Below, piece after piece: positions 36,990 through 44,578 of a stretch of 64,000 bases of DNA. Below the pieces are notes generated by a model, which was given only the letters and a program-made list of their open reading frames with translations, did not search any database and had not been told where the DNA came from. Origin of the DNA: Bog-473 sp963777485 (GTDB lineage Bacteria; Actinomycetota; Acidimicrobiia; Acidimicrobiales; RAAP-2); NCBI GenBank assembly GCA_963777485.1, contig CAVZQP010000001.1:992001-1056000 (forward strand), read 5' to 3'. Made by a program: the position numbers and the translations under genes. The first letter of the stretch is position 1, and each line of letters begins with the position of its first letter.

Positions 36990-38209
36990 TGGGATTCTCG
37001 ACCGTCGCAGAAGCCATCGAGGCCATCGGCAAGCTCGGCATGGTCGTCGTGGTGGACGACCAGGACCGGGAGAACGAAGGTGACCTGGTGATGGCAGCAG
37101 AAGCCGCCACGCCGGAGAAGATCGCCTTCTTCCTGGCGCACACCTCCGGCGTCATCTGCGCGCCGCTGCTGCCCGAACGGGCCGACCTGCTCGACCTGCC
37201 CCTCATGGTCACGGCGAACACCGAAGCACAGCGCACTGCCTTCACCGTCAGCGTCGACTACCGCCACGGCACCTCGACGGGGATCTCCGCGGCCGACCGG
37301 GCCGCCACCATTGCCGCGCTCACCGATCCCAACACCCGGCCCAACGACCTCAACCGGCCGGGCCACATCTTCCCGTTGCGCTACCGCCCCGGTGGTGTGC
37401 TCAAGCGGGCCGGCCACACGGAGGCCACCGTCGACCTCAGCCGTGCCGCCGGCCTCGCTCCTGCCGGCGTCCTCTGCGAGGTCGTCAGCGAGGACAAGTC
37501 CGAGATGGCCCGGCTGCCCGACCTCGAGCGCTTCGCCAAGAAGTACGACCTCCCGCTGATCTCCATCGCCGACCTCATTCGGTACCGCCGCCAGAACGAG
37601 AAGCTCGTGCGTCTGGTCTCCGAGGCCCGCATCCCGGCCAAGGGCCGCGAGTTCCGTGCCCTCGTCTACGAGTCCGTACTCGACAGCGAGCAACACCTGG
37701 CACTCGTGATGGGCGACGTGGCCGGGACCGAGGACGTGCTCGTCCGGGTCCACTCCGAGTGCCTGACCGGCGACGTGTTCGGTTCGTTGCGCTGCGACTG
37801 CGGCCCCCAGCTGCACGCCGCGATGGACATGATCGAGAACGAAGGTCGTGGCGTTCTCATCTATCTGCGCGGCCATGAAGGCCGTGGCATCGGCCTCGGC
37901 CACAAGATCCGGGCCTACCAACTCCAGGAAGAGGGGCACGACACCGTCGACGCCAATCTGCAGCAGGGACTTCCCGTCGACAGCCGCGAGTACGGCATCG
38001 GCGCGCAGATGCTGGTGGACCTCGGCGTCACCACCATGCGCCTCATGACCAACAACCCGGTCAAGTACGGCGGGCTCGAGGGCTTCGGACTCGACATCAC
38101 CGAGCGGGTCTCATTGCAGACGTCTGCCAACCCCGAGAACATCGCCTATTTGCGCACGAAGCGCGAGCGTATGGGCCACCTCCTGCACGGTCTCGACGAC
38201 GTCCTGTGA
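36989..38209 (+). CDS. ribBA: Bifunctional DHBP synthase / GTP cyclohydrolase II
   Basis: 406 residues. The N-terminal RibB half has VVVVDDQDRENEGDLVMAAE (DDxDRENEGD and GDLVMAAE), HTSGVICAPL and RPGHIFPLRYRPGGVL. The C-terminal RibA half has the zinc motif ECLTGDVFGSLRCDCG and YLRGHEGRGIGL. It makes both precursors of lumazine. The gene for the riboflavin synthase alpha subunit (ribE), which often sits between ribD and ribBA, is absent here. Confidence 0.96.
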   Translation: MGFSTVAEAIEAIGKLGMVVVVDDQDRENEGDLVMAAEAATPEKIAFFLAHTSGVICAPLLPERADLLDLPLMVTANTEAQRTAFTVSVDYRHGTSTGISAADRAATIAALTDPNTRPNDLNRPGHIFPLRYRPGGVLKRAGHTEATVDLSRAAGLAPAGVLCEVVSEDKSEMARLPDLERFAKKYDLPLISIADLIRYRRQNEKLVRLVSEARIPAKGREFRALVYESVLDSEQHLALVMGDVAGTEDVLVRVHSECLTGDVFGSLRCDCGPQLHAAMDMIENEGRGVLIYLRGHEGRGIGLGHKIRAYQLQEEGHDTVDANLQQGLPVDSREYGIGAQMLVDLGVTTMRLMTNNPVKYGGLEGFGLDITERVSLQTSANPENIAYLRTKRERMGHLLHGLDDVL

Positions 38210-38277
38210 CACAGTGAGGGCGTGACCCTCATGCCGCTCACACCTGCACGACCCCCGACGACCCCGCACCTCGACTG

Positions 38278-38811
38278 ATGGCCGGCTCCGATCTGATCGA
38301 CCTGCCCGACGGAGCGCTGGATGACGTCTCGGCACGAGTCGGCGCGTCGCTCCGAGGCGAGCACAACGGGACCGGCCTGCGAGTCGGTGCGGCCTGTGCG
38401 CTCTTCAACGGCGGTATCACGCTCCGCCTTCTTCACGGTGCGCTTGACGCGCTCGCCGAAGCCGGTACGGACCGACGCGACATCACGGTCGCATGGGCGC
38501 CCGGAGCTTTCGAGCTCCCGCTCGTCGCGCGCGCATTCGCCAATGCCGGGAAGGTCGACGCCGTGTTGTGCTTGGGGGCTGTGATCCGCGGCGACACCGG
38601 CCATTACGACTTCGTGGCGGGGGAGTGCGCGTCGGGCATCCAACGCGTCCAGCTCGACACGGGTGTCCCGGTCGTCTTCGGCGTCCTCACCACCGACACC
38701 CTCGACCAGGCCCTCGAGCGTTCCGAGCCCGACGAGACCAACAAGGGACGGGAGGCCGCGCGTACCGGCATCGAGATGGTACGGCTGCTGCGGAGCGGCC
38801 CTCTCTCGTAG
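38278..38811 (+). CDS. ribH: 6,7-dimethyl-8-ribityllumazine synthase
   Basis: 177 residues. It condenses DHBP with the pyrimidine from RibD/RibA. GAFELPLVARAFA, LGAVIRGDTGHYDFV (catalytic His) and DTGVPVVFGVLTTDTLDQALER are diagnostic. ATG at 38278 gives an N-terminal extension of ~15 residues over the usual start; 68 nt separate it from ribBA. Confidence 0.95.
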   Translation: MAGSDLIDLPDGALDDVSARVGASLRGEHNGTGLRVGAACALFNGGITLRLLHGALDALAEAGTDRRDITVAWAPGAFELPLVARAFANAGKVDAVLCLGAVIRGDTGHYDFVAGECASGIQRVQLDTGVPVVFGVLTTDTLDQALERSEPDETNKGREAARTGIEMVRLLRSGPLS

Positions 38812-38836
38812 ACAACCACAACCCAAACAATCCCTG

Positions 38837-38873
38837 CCCGGGGCAACGTCCGCAGTTTGGCTCCGCCCCCGGG
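38837..38873. terminator. GC-rich hairpin between convergent ribH and thioesterase genes
   Basis: CCCGGGGC (38837-38844) can pair with GCCCCCGGG (38865-38873) with one bulged C and a 20-nt loop. There is no T-run on either side, so it is only a candidate bidirectional terminator. Confidence 0.35.
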
Positions 38874-38914
38874 GGTGTGGCTAGCGCCGGCACCGGCTGC
38901 ACCATCGAGACGCT

Positions 38915-39328
38915 CTAGTACAGGATCAACTGCGTACAGCGGTACGAGGCCATCAACCGCTCCGAGGTCTCGTTGGTGACCGTGGCGTCCCACACCTGCG
39001 TCGTGCGCCCGGTGTGCAACGGCGACGCGGTCGCGACGACGAGTTCGCCCTCGCGCGCGCTCGAAATGAAATTTGTCGAGCAGTCCACGGTCGTGAACGA
39101 CTTGGCTCCGTCCGGCCAGTGGTGGTTGACCCCGAAGGCACACAGGGCGTCGGCCAGGGTTATGACGACCGGCGCCCACAGGAAGCCCGTGCCCGCGATG
39201 AGGTTGTGGGTCACGGTCAACCGGGCGATGGGGTAGTGATCCTCGTCGAGCGGTGAGAGCTCGATACCGAGCAAATTCAAGAAGTTGAACACGTCGTAGG
39301 GAGGCGGCACGGCCCCAGCTTGCCCCAA
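38915..39328 (-). CDS. Hotdog-fold acyl-CoA thioesterase (PaaI-like)
   Basis: 137 residues. HNLIAGTGFLWAPVVITLADALCAFGV supplies the central hotdog helix (read as NLIAGTGFLW and VITLADALCAFG). TVDCSTNFISSAREGELVVATA and the strand ending ERLMASYRCTQLIL complete the fold. It would hydrolyse a small or aromatic acyl-CoA. The start may be ATG 39328 or GTG 39310; the latter begins closer to the conserved part. It is divergent from hisG with 32 nt between the starts. Confidence 0.8.
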   Translation of the reverse strand: MGQAGAVPPPYDVFNFLNLLGIELSPLDEDHYPIARLTVTHNLIAGTGFLWAPVVITLADALCAFGVNHHWPDGAKSFTTVDCSTNFISSAREGELVVATASPLHTGRTTQVWDATVTNETSERLMASYRCTQLILY

Positions 39329-39360
39329 CCGCCTGCGCCGGTCTGCGAAGATTGACCCCC

Positions 39361-40257
39361 ATGCTCCGCCTCGTCCTGCCCAAGGGCTCGCTCGAACGCG
39401 CCACCATGCAGCTGTTCGAGGACGCCGACCTGGCCGTGAACCGCGCCTCGGACGTGGCCTATCGAGCCAGCATCGACGACCCGCGCATCGACGAGGTTCG
39501 GATCCTCCGTCCCCAGGAGATCCCGGTCTACGTGGCCGACGGCCTCTTCGACCTCGGCATCACAGGGCGCGACTGCATCGAGGAGCGAGGGAGCGAGGTG
39601 GTCTCGCTCGGCGAGCTCTCCTACTCCAAGGCGACCTCCAATCCGGCCCGCATCGTGCTCGCCGTCGGCTCCGACTCGCCCGCCACGAATCTCGCCGACC
39701 TCGCGAAGTCCGTGGCCGATCGCCCGGGTCGCCTCCGGGTGAGCACGGAGTACCCCGAGCTCACCCGCCGCGCGCTCGAGGCCCACGACATCGATGCGGA
39801 GATCGCGCTCTCCTACGGCGCCACGGAGGCCAAGGTGCCCGACATCGCCGACGCCGTCGTCGACATGACCGAGACGGGCAGCGCCCTGCGCGCTGCGGGC
39901 CTCAAGGTCATCGAGACACTGCTCGTGTCCCACACCGAGCTCATCGCCAACCCCAAGGCGGCCGACGACCCGGAAAAGCGCCACGCCATGGAGCAGATCC
40001 TCACGCTGCTGCAGGGCACGCTCGAGGCCCGGGGCAAGGTGCTGGTGAAACTCAATGTCTCGGCCGAGAACCTCGATGCGGTCCTCGCCGTGCTCCCCTC
40101 AATGCGGTCGCCGACCATCTCGGAGCTGTCTGGAGGCGGCGCCTACGCGCTCGAGACCGTGGTGCCGAAGGCCGATATCAACGTGCTGATCCCCGCGCTG
40201 CGCGATCAGGGCGCGACGGACATCCTCGAGCTCCCGCTCTCCAAGATCGTCCACTGA
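39361..40257 (+). CDS. hisG: ATP phosphoribosyltransferase, long form
   Basis: 298 residues, the hexameric long form with a C-terminal ACT-like regulatory domain, so no HisZ is needed. It catalyses the first step of histidine synthesis and is normally inhibited by histidine. LRLVLPKGSLERAT, DLGITGRDCIEERG, VADAVVDMTETGSALRAAGL-type block (DAVVDMTETGSALR) and the C-terminal SGGGAYALETVVPK are clear. ATG 39361 is chosen over TTG 39352; AAGATT (39348-39353) ends 7 nt before it, suggesting a leaderless mRNA. The usual partner hisE is not adjacent. Confidence 0.95.
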   Translation: MLRLVLPKGSLERATMQLFEDADLAVNRASDVAYRASIDDPRIDEVRILRPQEIPVYVADGLFDLGITGRDCIEERGSEVVSLGELSYSKATSNPARIVLAVGSDSPATNLADLAKSVADRPGRLRVSTEYPELTRRALEAHDIDAEIALSYGATEAKVPDIADAVVDMTETGSALRAAGLKVIETLLVSHTELIANPKAADDPEKRHAMEQILTLLQGTLEARGKVLVKLNVSAENLDAVLAVLPSMRSPTISELSGGGAYALETVVPKADINVLIPALRDQGATDILELPLSKIVH

Positions 40258-40258
40258 C

Positions 40259-40513
40259 GTGGCCGGCCCGGTCGGTGCCACCGGACCGCATCTCGGGCGT
40301 GTCGCCTCGTTCGACCCCACCCGGGGGCTCGGCACCGTGACCGACGACGCCGGCGACGTCTACCCGTTTCACGCCACGGCGATTGCGGACGGTTCCCGGC
40401 GCGTCGATGTCGGCACCCGCGTGAGCTACTCGCTCGAACCGGGTCACGGCGGACGACACGAAGCGCGCGTACTCGTCGCGTTCATCGACACATCGGACGA
40501 CGCAACCGGTTAG
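40259..40513 (+). CDS. Cold-shock-domain-like small protein
   Basis: 84 residues. HLGRVASFDPTRGLGTVTDDAGDVYPFHATAI follows the CSD strand order (read as GRVASFDPTRGLGTV and GDVYPFHATAI) and VGTRVSYSLEPGHGGRHEA closes it. RNP1 (KGFGFI) and RNP2 (VFVHF) are altered to RGLGTV and VYPFHA, so nucleic-acid binding may be weak or specialised. It starts with GTG 1 nt after hisG and its end overlaps the convergent TetR gene by 4 bases. Confidence 0.75.
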   Translation: MAGPVGATGPHLGRVASFDPTRGLGTVTDDAGDVYPFHATAIADGSRRVDVGTRVSYSLEPGHGGRHEARVLVAFIDTSDDATG

Positions 40514-41175
40514 TCGGCGCCCGCCGATCCTCGGGGGCCGACGACGCGGGTGCCCGCACCGGCACCCCACCAGCGCCCCTCGTAACCCTCGGCGAATGCC
40601 TCGAGTGCGGCGTCGACCCCGGCCCGGTCGCCGGTGGCCAACAGATCGAGGAGAAGGCCGCGCATCACCGCCAGCCCCAATCGGCTGTGCGTACGCACCA
40701 GCTCAGCCGGTACGCCCACGTCAGCGGCGAGCGCGACGTTCGTCTCGAGCCAGTGCTCGATGTCGCCTTGCAACAACGGCAGGGTGGCCCGGTCGCCTTG
40801 CAGCGCCCGGCCGTAGAGCGCGAAGAAGAGACGCTCGAATCCCGCCAGCTCGGGGTCGGTCAGGTAGGACCACATCCGTCGGATGACGACGTCGCTGCGT
40901 AGGTCCGCGATCTCGGCGACCTGAGCGAGCCGCGCCTGGGTGCGCGCCTCGACCTCGCGTACCACCGCGAGCAGCAGCCCGTCCTTCGATCCGAAGTGGT
41001 ACAGCAGCATGCGGTGGCTCGATCCGATGGCTTCGGCAATGCGCCGCAGGCTCTGGTCAGCGAGGCCGTCCGTCGTGAAGTGATCGACGACGGCATCGAG
41101 GAGTCGCTCCTTCGGCGACCGGGTCACGACGGCATCCCCCGGCGACCCGGTCACTCCCGATTTTGTCCCCGACAT
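40510..41175 (-). CDS. TetR-family transcriptional regulator
   Basis: 221 residues from ATG at 41175. The N-terminal helix-turn-helix is RIAEAIGSSHRMLLYHFGSKDGLL, the standard TetR shape (read as RRIAEAIGSSHRMLLYHFGS). The C-terminal ligand domain is helical with no recognised ligand signature. The leaderless promoter TACCAT ends 7 nt before the ATG and lies inside a perfect palindrome, so the gene is almost certainly autoregulated. It is divergent from the SRPBCC gene, its likely target. Confidence 0.88.
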   Translation of the reverse strand: MSGTKSGVTGSPGDAVVTRSPKERLLDAVVDHFTTDGLADQSLRRIAEAIGSSHRMLLYHFGSKDGLLLAVVREVEARTQARLAQVAEIADLRSDVVIRRMWSYLTDPELAGFERLFFALYGRALQGDRATLPLLQGDIEHWLETNVALAADVGVPAELVRTHSRLGLAVMRGLLLDLLATGDRAGVDAALEAFAEGYEGRWWGAGAGTRVVGPRGSAGAD

Positions 41176-41190
41176 GTACCAAATGGTACA
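41175..41190. promoter_or_regulatory. Operator palindrome TGTACCAAATGGTACA between tetR-type and SRPBCC genes
   Basis: Arms TGTACCA and TGGTACA are exact inverted repeats around a 2-bp centre. The palindrome covers the -10 (TACCAT) of the regulator and its start codon. It lies 34 nt before the divergent SRPBCC start; a TACATT (41187-41192) on the plus strand could be that gene's -10. Confidence 0.8.
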
Positions 41191-41224
41191 TTGAGCGGGC
41201 GAGCCCCAACGAAGGGAGACGGCC

Positions 41225-41674
41225 ATGGCCCTGCAGGTGATCGACAAGACGGCCACGACGACAGGCGCTCCGGACGCCGTGTACGAGCTCCTGGCCGACG
41301 GGTCGACCTGGCCCGCCTGGTCTCCGATCGGGTCCTTCGAGCTCCTGGTCCCCGGCGACGGCAGGCCTGAGGGCCTTGGTGCTGTCCGCCTCTTCACCAC
41401 GGGCCGTCACAAGAGCCGCGAGCGGGTGGTCGAGCGCCGCCCGGGCCGGTCCTTCGCGTATGTCTTGGAGGCCGGCCTCGCACTCCGGGACTACAAGGCC
41501 GTGGTCACCCTCGCGCCGAACGCCGACGGCGGCGCGACGATCAACTGGCGCTCAACGTTCATGGCCAAGATCCCGGGCACGGGCGGGCTCTACCGACGCC
41601 AGCTGGGGGACTTCATCGAGCAGTGCGTGCAGGGTCTGGCGATCGCCGCCGGGGAGCAGGCCCGGGCCGCCTGA
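41225..41674 (+). CDS. SRPBCC-family protein (polyketide cyclase/START-like)
   Basis: 149 residues from ATG at 41225 with AAGGGAG upstream. The fold is suggested by the N-terminal strand and helix (VIDKTATTTGAPDAVYELLADGSTWPAW, read as DAVYELLADGSTWPAW), central RERVVERRPGRSFAYVLE, and C-terminal helix YRRQLGDFIEQCVQGLA. Such proteins bind hydrophobic ligands or act as cyclases. Control by the adjacent TetR-type repressor is likely from the shared operator. Confidence 0.8.
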   Translation: MALQVIDKTATTTGAPDAVYELLADGSTWPAWSPIGSFELLVPGDGRPEGLGAVRLFTTGRHKSRERVVERRPGRSFAYVLEAGLALRDYKAVVTLAPNADGGATINWRSTFMAKIPGTGGLYRRQLGDFIEQCVQGLAIAAGEQARAA

Positions 41675-41679
41675 GGGAG

Positions 41680-42117
41680 CTACGCCGTCCCGCCGTCGCC
41701 GATGTTCGCCGAGCTCTCTGCATCGGTTTGTTCGGCGCCCTCGAGGCTCACGTAGACCAGGCGCAGCTGGGACAGGGACTCGAGCAGGGCAGGTTCGGCC
41801 TCGCCCAGGCGGCCCTTGAGCCCTTCGAGGAGGTAGGCGAGCCCGTCGATCGCAAGCCGTGCCTGGAACAGCATCGGAGGGGATTGCGAAAGGTAGATCG
41901 CGGCTAGCTCGAAGAGCCCGTAGCAGTGGTTGGCGATGACCACCTCGGCTGGGGTGTCCGCCAGTTGGGCCCGCATGGCGTCGACGGCCGCCTCTGCCTC
42001 TTCCGGTGACGGTTCCGTGACGTTGGTGTCGCCGGGCTGAGACGGTGGCCGTTCCGCGGCCGAGGCCTCGTCTTTCTTGGGGAAATGTTCGCCGGACGGT
42101 GTCCAGAGGCTGCTCAT
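41680..42117 (-). CDS. DUF1844-like protein next to infC
   Basis: 145 residues from ATG at 42117. The N-terminal third is polar and probably disordered (FPKKDEASAAERPPSQPGD). The C-terminal part has the DUF1844 pattern: VIANHCYGLFELAAIYLS, then QARLAIDGLAYLLEGLKGRL and LLESLSQLRLVYVSL. The function of the family is unknown; its place divergent from infC is conserved in actinobacteria as far as I recall. The -10 TACAGT ends 6 nt before the ATG. Confidence 0.78.
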   Translation of the reverse strand: MSSLWTPSGEHFPKKDEASAAERPPSQPGDTNVTEPSPEEAEAAVDAMRAQLADTPAEVVIANHCYGLFELAAIYLSQSPPMLFQARLAIDGLAYLLEGLKGRLGEAEPALLESLSQLRLVYVSLEGAEQTDAESSANIGDGGTA

Positions 42118-42123
42118 GCTGGT

Positions 42124-42129
42124 ACTGTA
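42124..42129 (-). promoter_or_regulatory. -10 element TACAGT, leaderless promoter of the DUF1844 gene
   Basis: On the minus strand TACAGT ends 6 nt before the ATG at 42117, with no Shine-Dalgarno sequence. Confidence 0.5.
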
Positions 42130-42154
42130 TGTGCCCTTGACTACATGGAAGCGG

Positions 42155-42252
42155 GGCCTCCATCCGAGAGGCCTCCACCTGGCCACCACCTCGCCCTCTT
42201 GGTGAGCACCCGTGCGCCAGGTCGAACGTCTCCGACACGGGCGATGCCCGTG
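42155..42252 (+). promoter_or_regulatory. Structured leader upstream of infC (two hairpins)
   Basis: Hairpin 1: GGCCTC (42155-42160) with GAGGCC (42168-42173). Hairpin 2: CACGGGC (42236-42242), 3-nt loop, GCCCGTG (42246-42252), a perfect 7-bp stem. They lie in the ~200-nt region between the DUF1844 promoter and infC. Leaders of infC-rpmI-rplT operons bind L20 or attenuate transcription in other bacteria; whether this one does is unknown. Confidence 0.5.
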
Positions 42253-42319
42253 GTGCGGCTCCGCTCCACCAATTGGCCCGCGGAAGGACCGCGAGCCCGA
42301 GTGAGAGGCGCGATGCCGC

Positions 42320-43003
42320 ATAGTCGCTGAAACCACAACTGAGCACAGGATCAACGACCGAATCCGTGCCCGTGAAGTCCGGCTCGTGGACCCCGACGGA
42401 GTGCAACTCGGCATCAAGCCGCTACCCGAGGCCCTGCAGATAGCGAGGGACCTCGACCTCGATCTCGTCGAGGTGGCCCCCATGGCCAACCCTCCCGTCT
42501 GCCGGATCATGGACTTCGGCAAGTTCAAATTCGACGAGGCCCAGAGGGCCAAGGAGAGCCGGCGCAAGGCCGTCCACGTCGGGATCAAGGAGATGAAGTA
42601 CCGGCCGAAGATCGGGCCGGGTGACTTCGACACCAAGACCCGCCAGGTCGGCAAGTTCCTCGCCGAGGGGTACAAGGTCAAGATCACGATCATGTTCCGG
42701 GGCCGCGAGGTGTACCACCCTGAGCACGGCAAGCGGATATTGGACCGCATCGCCGAGCAGATGGAGGGCATCGCCAAGGTCGAAGCCGAGCCCAAGCTCG
42801 ACAACCGCAACATGATCATGGTGCTCGCCCCCGACAAGAGGGCCCGCCAGGCCGCGCAGTCGAGGGCCTCGAACCAGCAGCGAGCCGAGAAGACCGCCGC
42901 GTCGGCAGGGGGGAGCCCCGCCACTGCGGATGCCAACGGCAACGCTCCGGACGGGGATGCGGGTGCAGTCAGCGACGCCGCGACGTCGGCCGAAGAGGGA
43001 TGA
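42320..43003 (+). CDS. infC: Translation initiation factor IF-3 with a near-cognate start
   Basis: IF-3 binds the 30S subunit and checks the start codon. The homologous frame begins with TTEHRINDRIRAREVRL and continues to VEVAPMANPPVCRIMDFGKF, KEMKYRPKIGPGDFDTK and KVKITIMFRGRE. Upstream to the stop at 42302 there is no ATG, GTG or TTG; the first GTG-type start (42386) would delete the conserved N-terminus. Candidates are ATA at 42320 (GAGAGG 11 nt upstream) and ATC at 42350. IF-3 genes in other bacteria use AUU or related codons for autoregulation, so this is expected behaviour. The C-terminal ~60 residues are an Ala/Ser-rich tail. Confidence 0.9.
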   Translation: MVAETTTEHRINDRIRAREVRLVDPDGVQLGIKPLPEALQIARDLDLDLVEVAPMANPPVCRIMDFGKFKFDEAQRAKESRRKAVHVGIKEMKYRPKIGPGDFDTKTRQVGKFLAEGYKVKITIMFRGREVYHPEHGKRILDRIAEQMEGIAKVEAEPKLDNRNMIMVLAPDKRARQAAQSRASNQQRAEKTAASAGGSPATADANGNAPDGDAGAVSDAATSAEEG

Positions 43004-43007
43004 CGTA

Positions 43008-43202
43008 ATGCCGAAGATGAAGACGGACCGCGGTGCGGCCAAGCGGATCAAGGTGACAGGCACCGGCCGGTTGCGTCGCCGCAAGGCCTTCCGCTCGCAC
43101 CTCCTCGAGAACAAGTCGAGCGTGCGCACGCGCCGCCTCGGCCGCGAGACTGAGATCGCAAAGGCGGACGAGAAGGCAACGCGCCGGATGCTCGGCATCT
43201 GA
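43008..43202 (+). CDS. rpmI: Ribosomal protein bL35
   Basis: 64 residues from ATG at 43008, GAGGG 8 nt upstream. PKMKTDRGAAKRIKVTGTGRL and RRKAFRSHLLENKSS are typical. The start is 4 nt after the infC stop. It is followed by a 108-nt gap to rplT. Confidence 0.95.
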   Translation: MPKMKTDRGAAKRIKVTGTGRLRRRKAFRSHLLENKSSVRTRRLGRETEIAKADEKATRRMLGI

Positions 43203-43310
43203 GCCGACGCCGGCACCCGACCACCCGACCACCCACCACGATCCGCAGCGGCCCCGAGCACGGCCGCCGATCCGAACCCACGAAGAGATTTCGAAGAGAG
43301 GAGCACCCCC

Positions 43311-43694
43311 ATGGCGAGAGTGAAGCGTGCCGTCCATGGCCGCAAGCACCACCGCGCCGTCCTGGAACAGGCGAAGGGGTACTACGGGAACAAGAGTCGT
43401 TCCTACCGGGCCGCCAATGAGCAGCTCATGCACTCGATGCAGTACGCGTACCGTGACCGGCGGGCGCGCAAGGGCGATTTCCGCAAGCTGTGGATCCAGC
43501 GCATCAACGCCGGCGCCCGTCTGAACGGCATCAGCTACAGCCGCCTGATCAACGGCCTCCATATCGCCGGTGTGGAGGTCGACCGCAAGGTGTTGGCCGA
43601 CCTCGCCGTGAGCGAGCCGGAGGCTTTTGCCGCGCTCGTCAAGACCGCACAAGATGCGCTGGCGAACGCGCCCGTGGCCGAGGTCGCTTCCTGA
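43311..43694 (+). CDS. rplT: Ribosomal protein bL20
   Basis: 127 residues with a strong AGAGAGGAG ribosome binding site. MARVKRAVHGRKHHRAVLEQ and YRDRRARKGDFRKLWIQRIN are diagnostic. L20 organises 23S rRNA and often represses its own operon. Its stop overlaps the CTG that appears to start the next gene. Confidence 0.96.
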   Translation: MARVKRAVHGRKHHRAVLEQAKGYYGNKSRSYRAANEQLMHSMQYAYRDRRARKGDFRKLWIQRINAGARLNGISYSRLINGLHIAGVEVDRKVLADLAVSEPEAFAALVKTAQDALANAPVAEVAS

Positions 43695-44578
43695 CCCAAC
43701 GGCTGGCCTTCACGCACCGGCGGGTCCGCCGGCTGCGCGGGCTGCTACAGAAGCGTTCGGCCCGATGGAGCGAGCGCGCGTTCGTAGCCGAGGGCGCCGA
43801 GCTGATTCGCACCGCCCTCGACATCGGGGTTCCGGTCGAATCGGTCTACGTATCGCCGGACGGCGATCACGACTCCGCGACCCAGGAGGTCTGCCGGAGG
43901 GCGACCGCAGCCGGCGCGCGCATGTTCGCCCTGGAGCCCGGCGTCCTCGAGCGCGTCGCCGACACCGTGACGCCCCAGCCCGTGCTCGCCGTCCTGCCGA
44001 TGCTCGTCGACACCGACACCCATTCCGACGCGGACCCCGAAGACAGCGCCGCGCCGTGGTCACCCGATCCCAGTGCGCTGGTCGTGGTGCTCGTCGACGT
44101 GCGCGATCCCGGGAACGCCGGCACGGTTCTGCGGGCCGCCGACGCCGCAGGCGCCACCGCGGTCGTCTTCGCCGCCGAGTCGGTGGACCCCTACAACCCC
44201 AAGACGGTGCGGGCGTCCGCCGGCTCGATCTTCCATGTGCCCTTCACGGTGCGCCCGGACCCGGCCGCCCTCGCAGGCGGGTTCACCGCTGCTGGCTTCC
44301 GCACGCTCGCCACTGTCGTCCGGGACGGCGCGGACTACGCCGGCCTCGACTGGTCGGTCCCGACGGCGGTGTTCTTCGGCAACGAGTCCTCGGGGCTCGA
44401 CTCCGCCTTGAGCGCCCGGCTCGATGGTGCCGTCGCCATTCCCATGGCCGGCCGGGCCGAGTCCCTCAATGTGGGGGTGGCCAGCGCTGTGGTGGCCTTC
44501 GAGGCGTTCCGACAACGCCGAGGTGGAGGTCCCGGGGCACGTAGCATTTCAAAGACCGCGGAAGAAACGACATGGTGA
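43691..44578 (+). CDS. TrmH/SpoU-family rRNA 2'-O-methyltransferase, apparent CTG start
   Basis: About 295 residues. The three SPOUT motifs are present: VDVRDPGNAGTVLRAADAAG, FFGNESSGLD and IPMAGRAESLNVGVASAV. The N-terminus LTQRLAFTHRRVRRLRGLL followed by ERAFVAEGAELIRTAL is the usual substrate-binding domain start. In this frame there is no ATG, GTG or TTG between the rplT body and the conserved region; CTG at 43691, overlapping the rplT stop (CTGA), fits the family start exactly. It probably methylates 23S rRNA. The end overlaps pheS by 7 bases. Confidence 0.88.
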   Translation: MTQRLAFTHRRVRRLRGLLQKRSARWSERAFVAEGAELIRTALDIGVPVESVYVSPDGDHDSATQEVCRRATAAGARMFALEPGVLERVADTVTPQPVLAVLPMLVDTDTHSDADPEDSAAPWSPDPSALVVVLVDVRDPGNAGTVLRAADAAGATAVVFAAESVDPYNPKTVRASAGSIFHVPFTVRPDPAALAGGFTAAGFRTLATVVRDGADYAGLDWSVPTAVFFGNESSGLDSALSARLDGAVAIPMAGRAESLNVGVASAVVAFEAFRQRRGGGPGARSISKTAEETTW

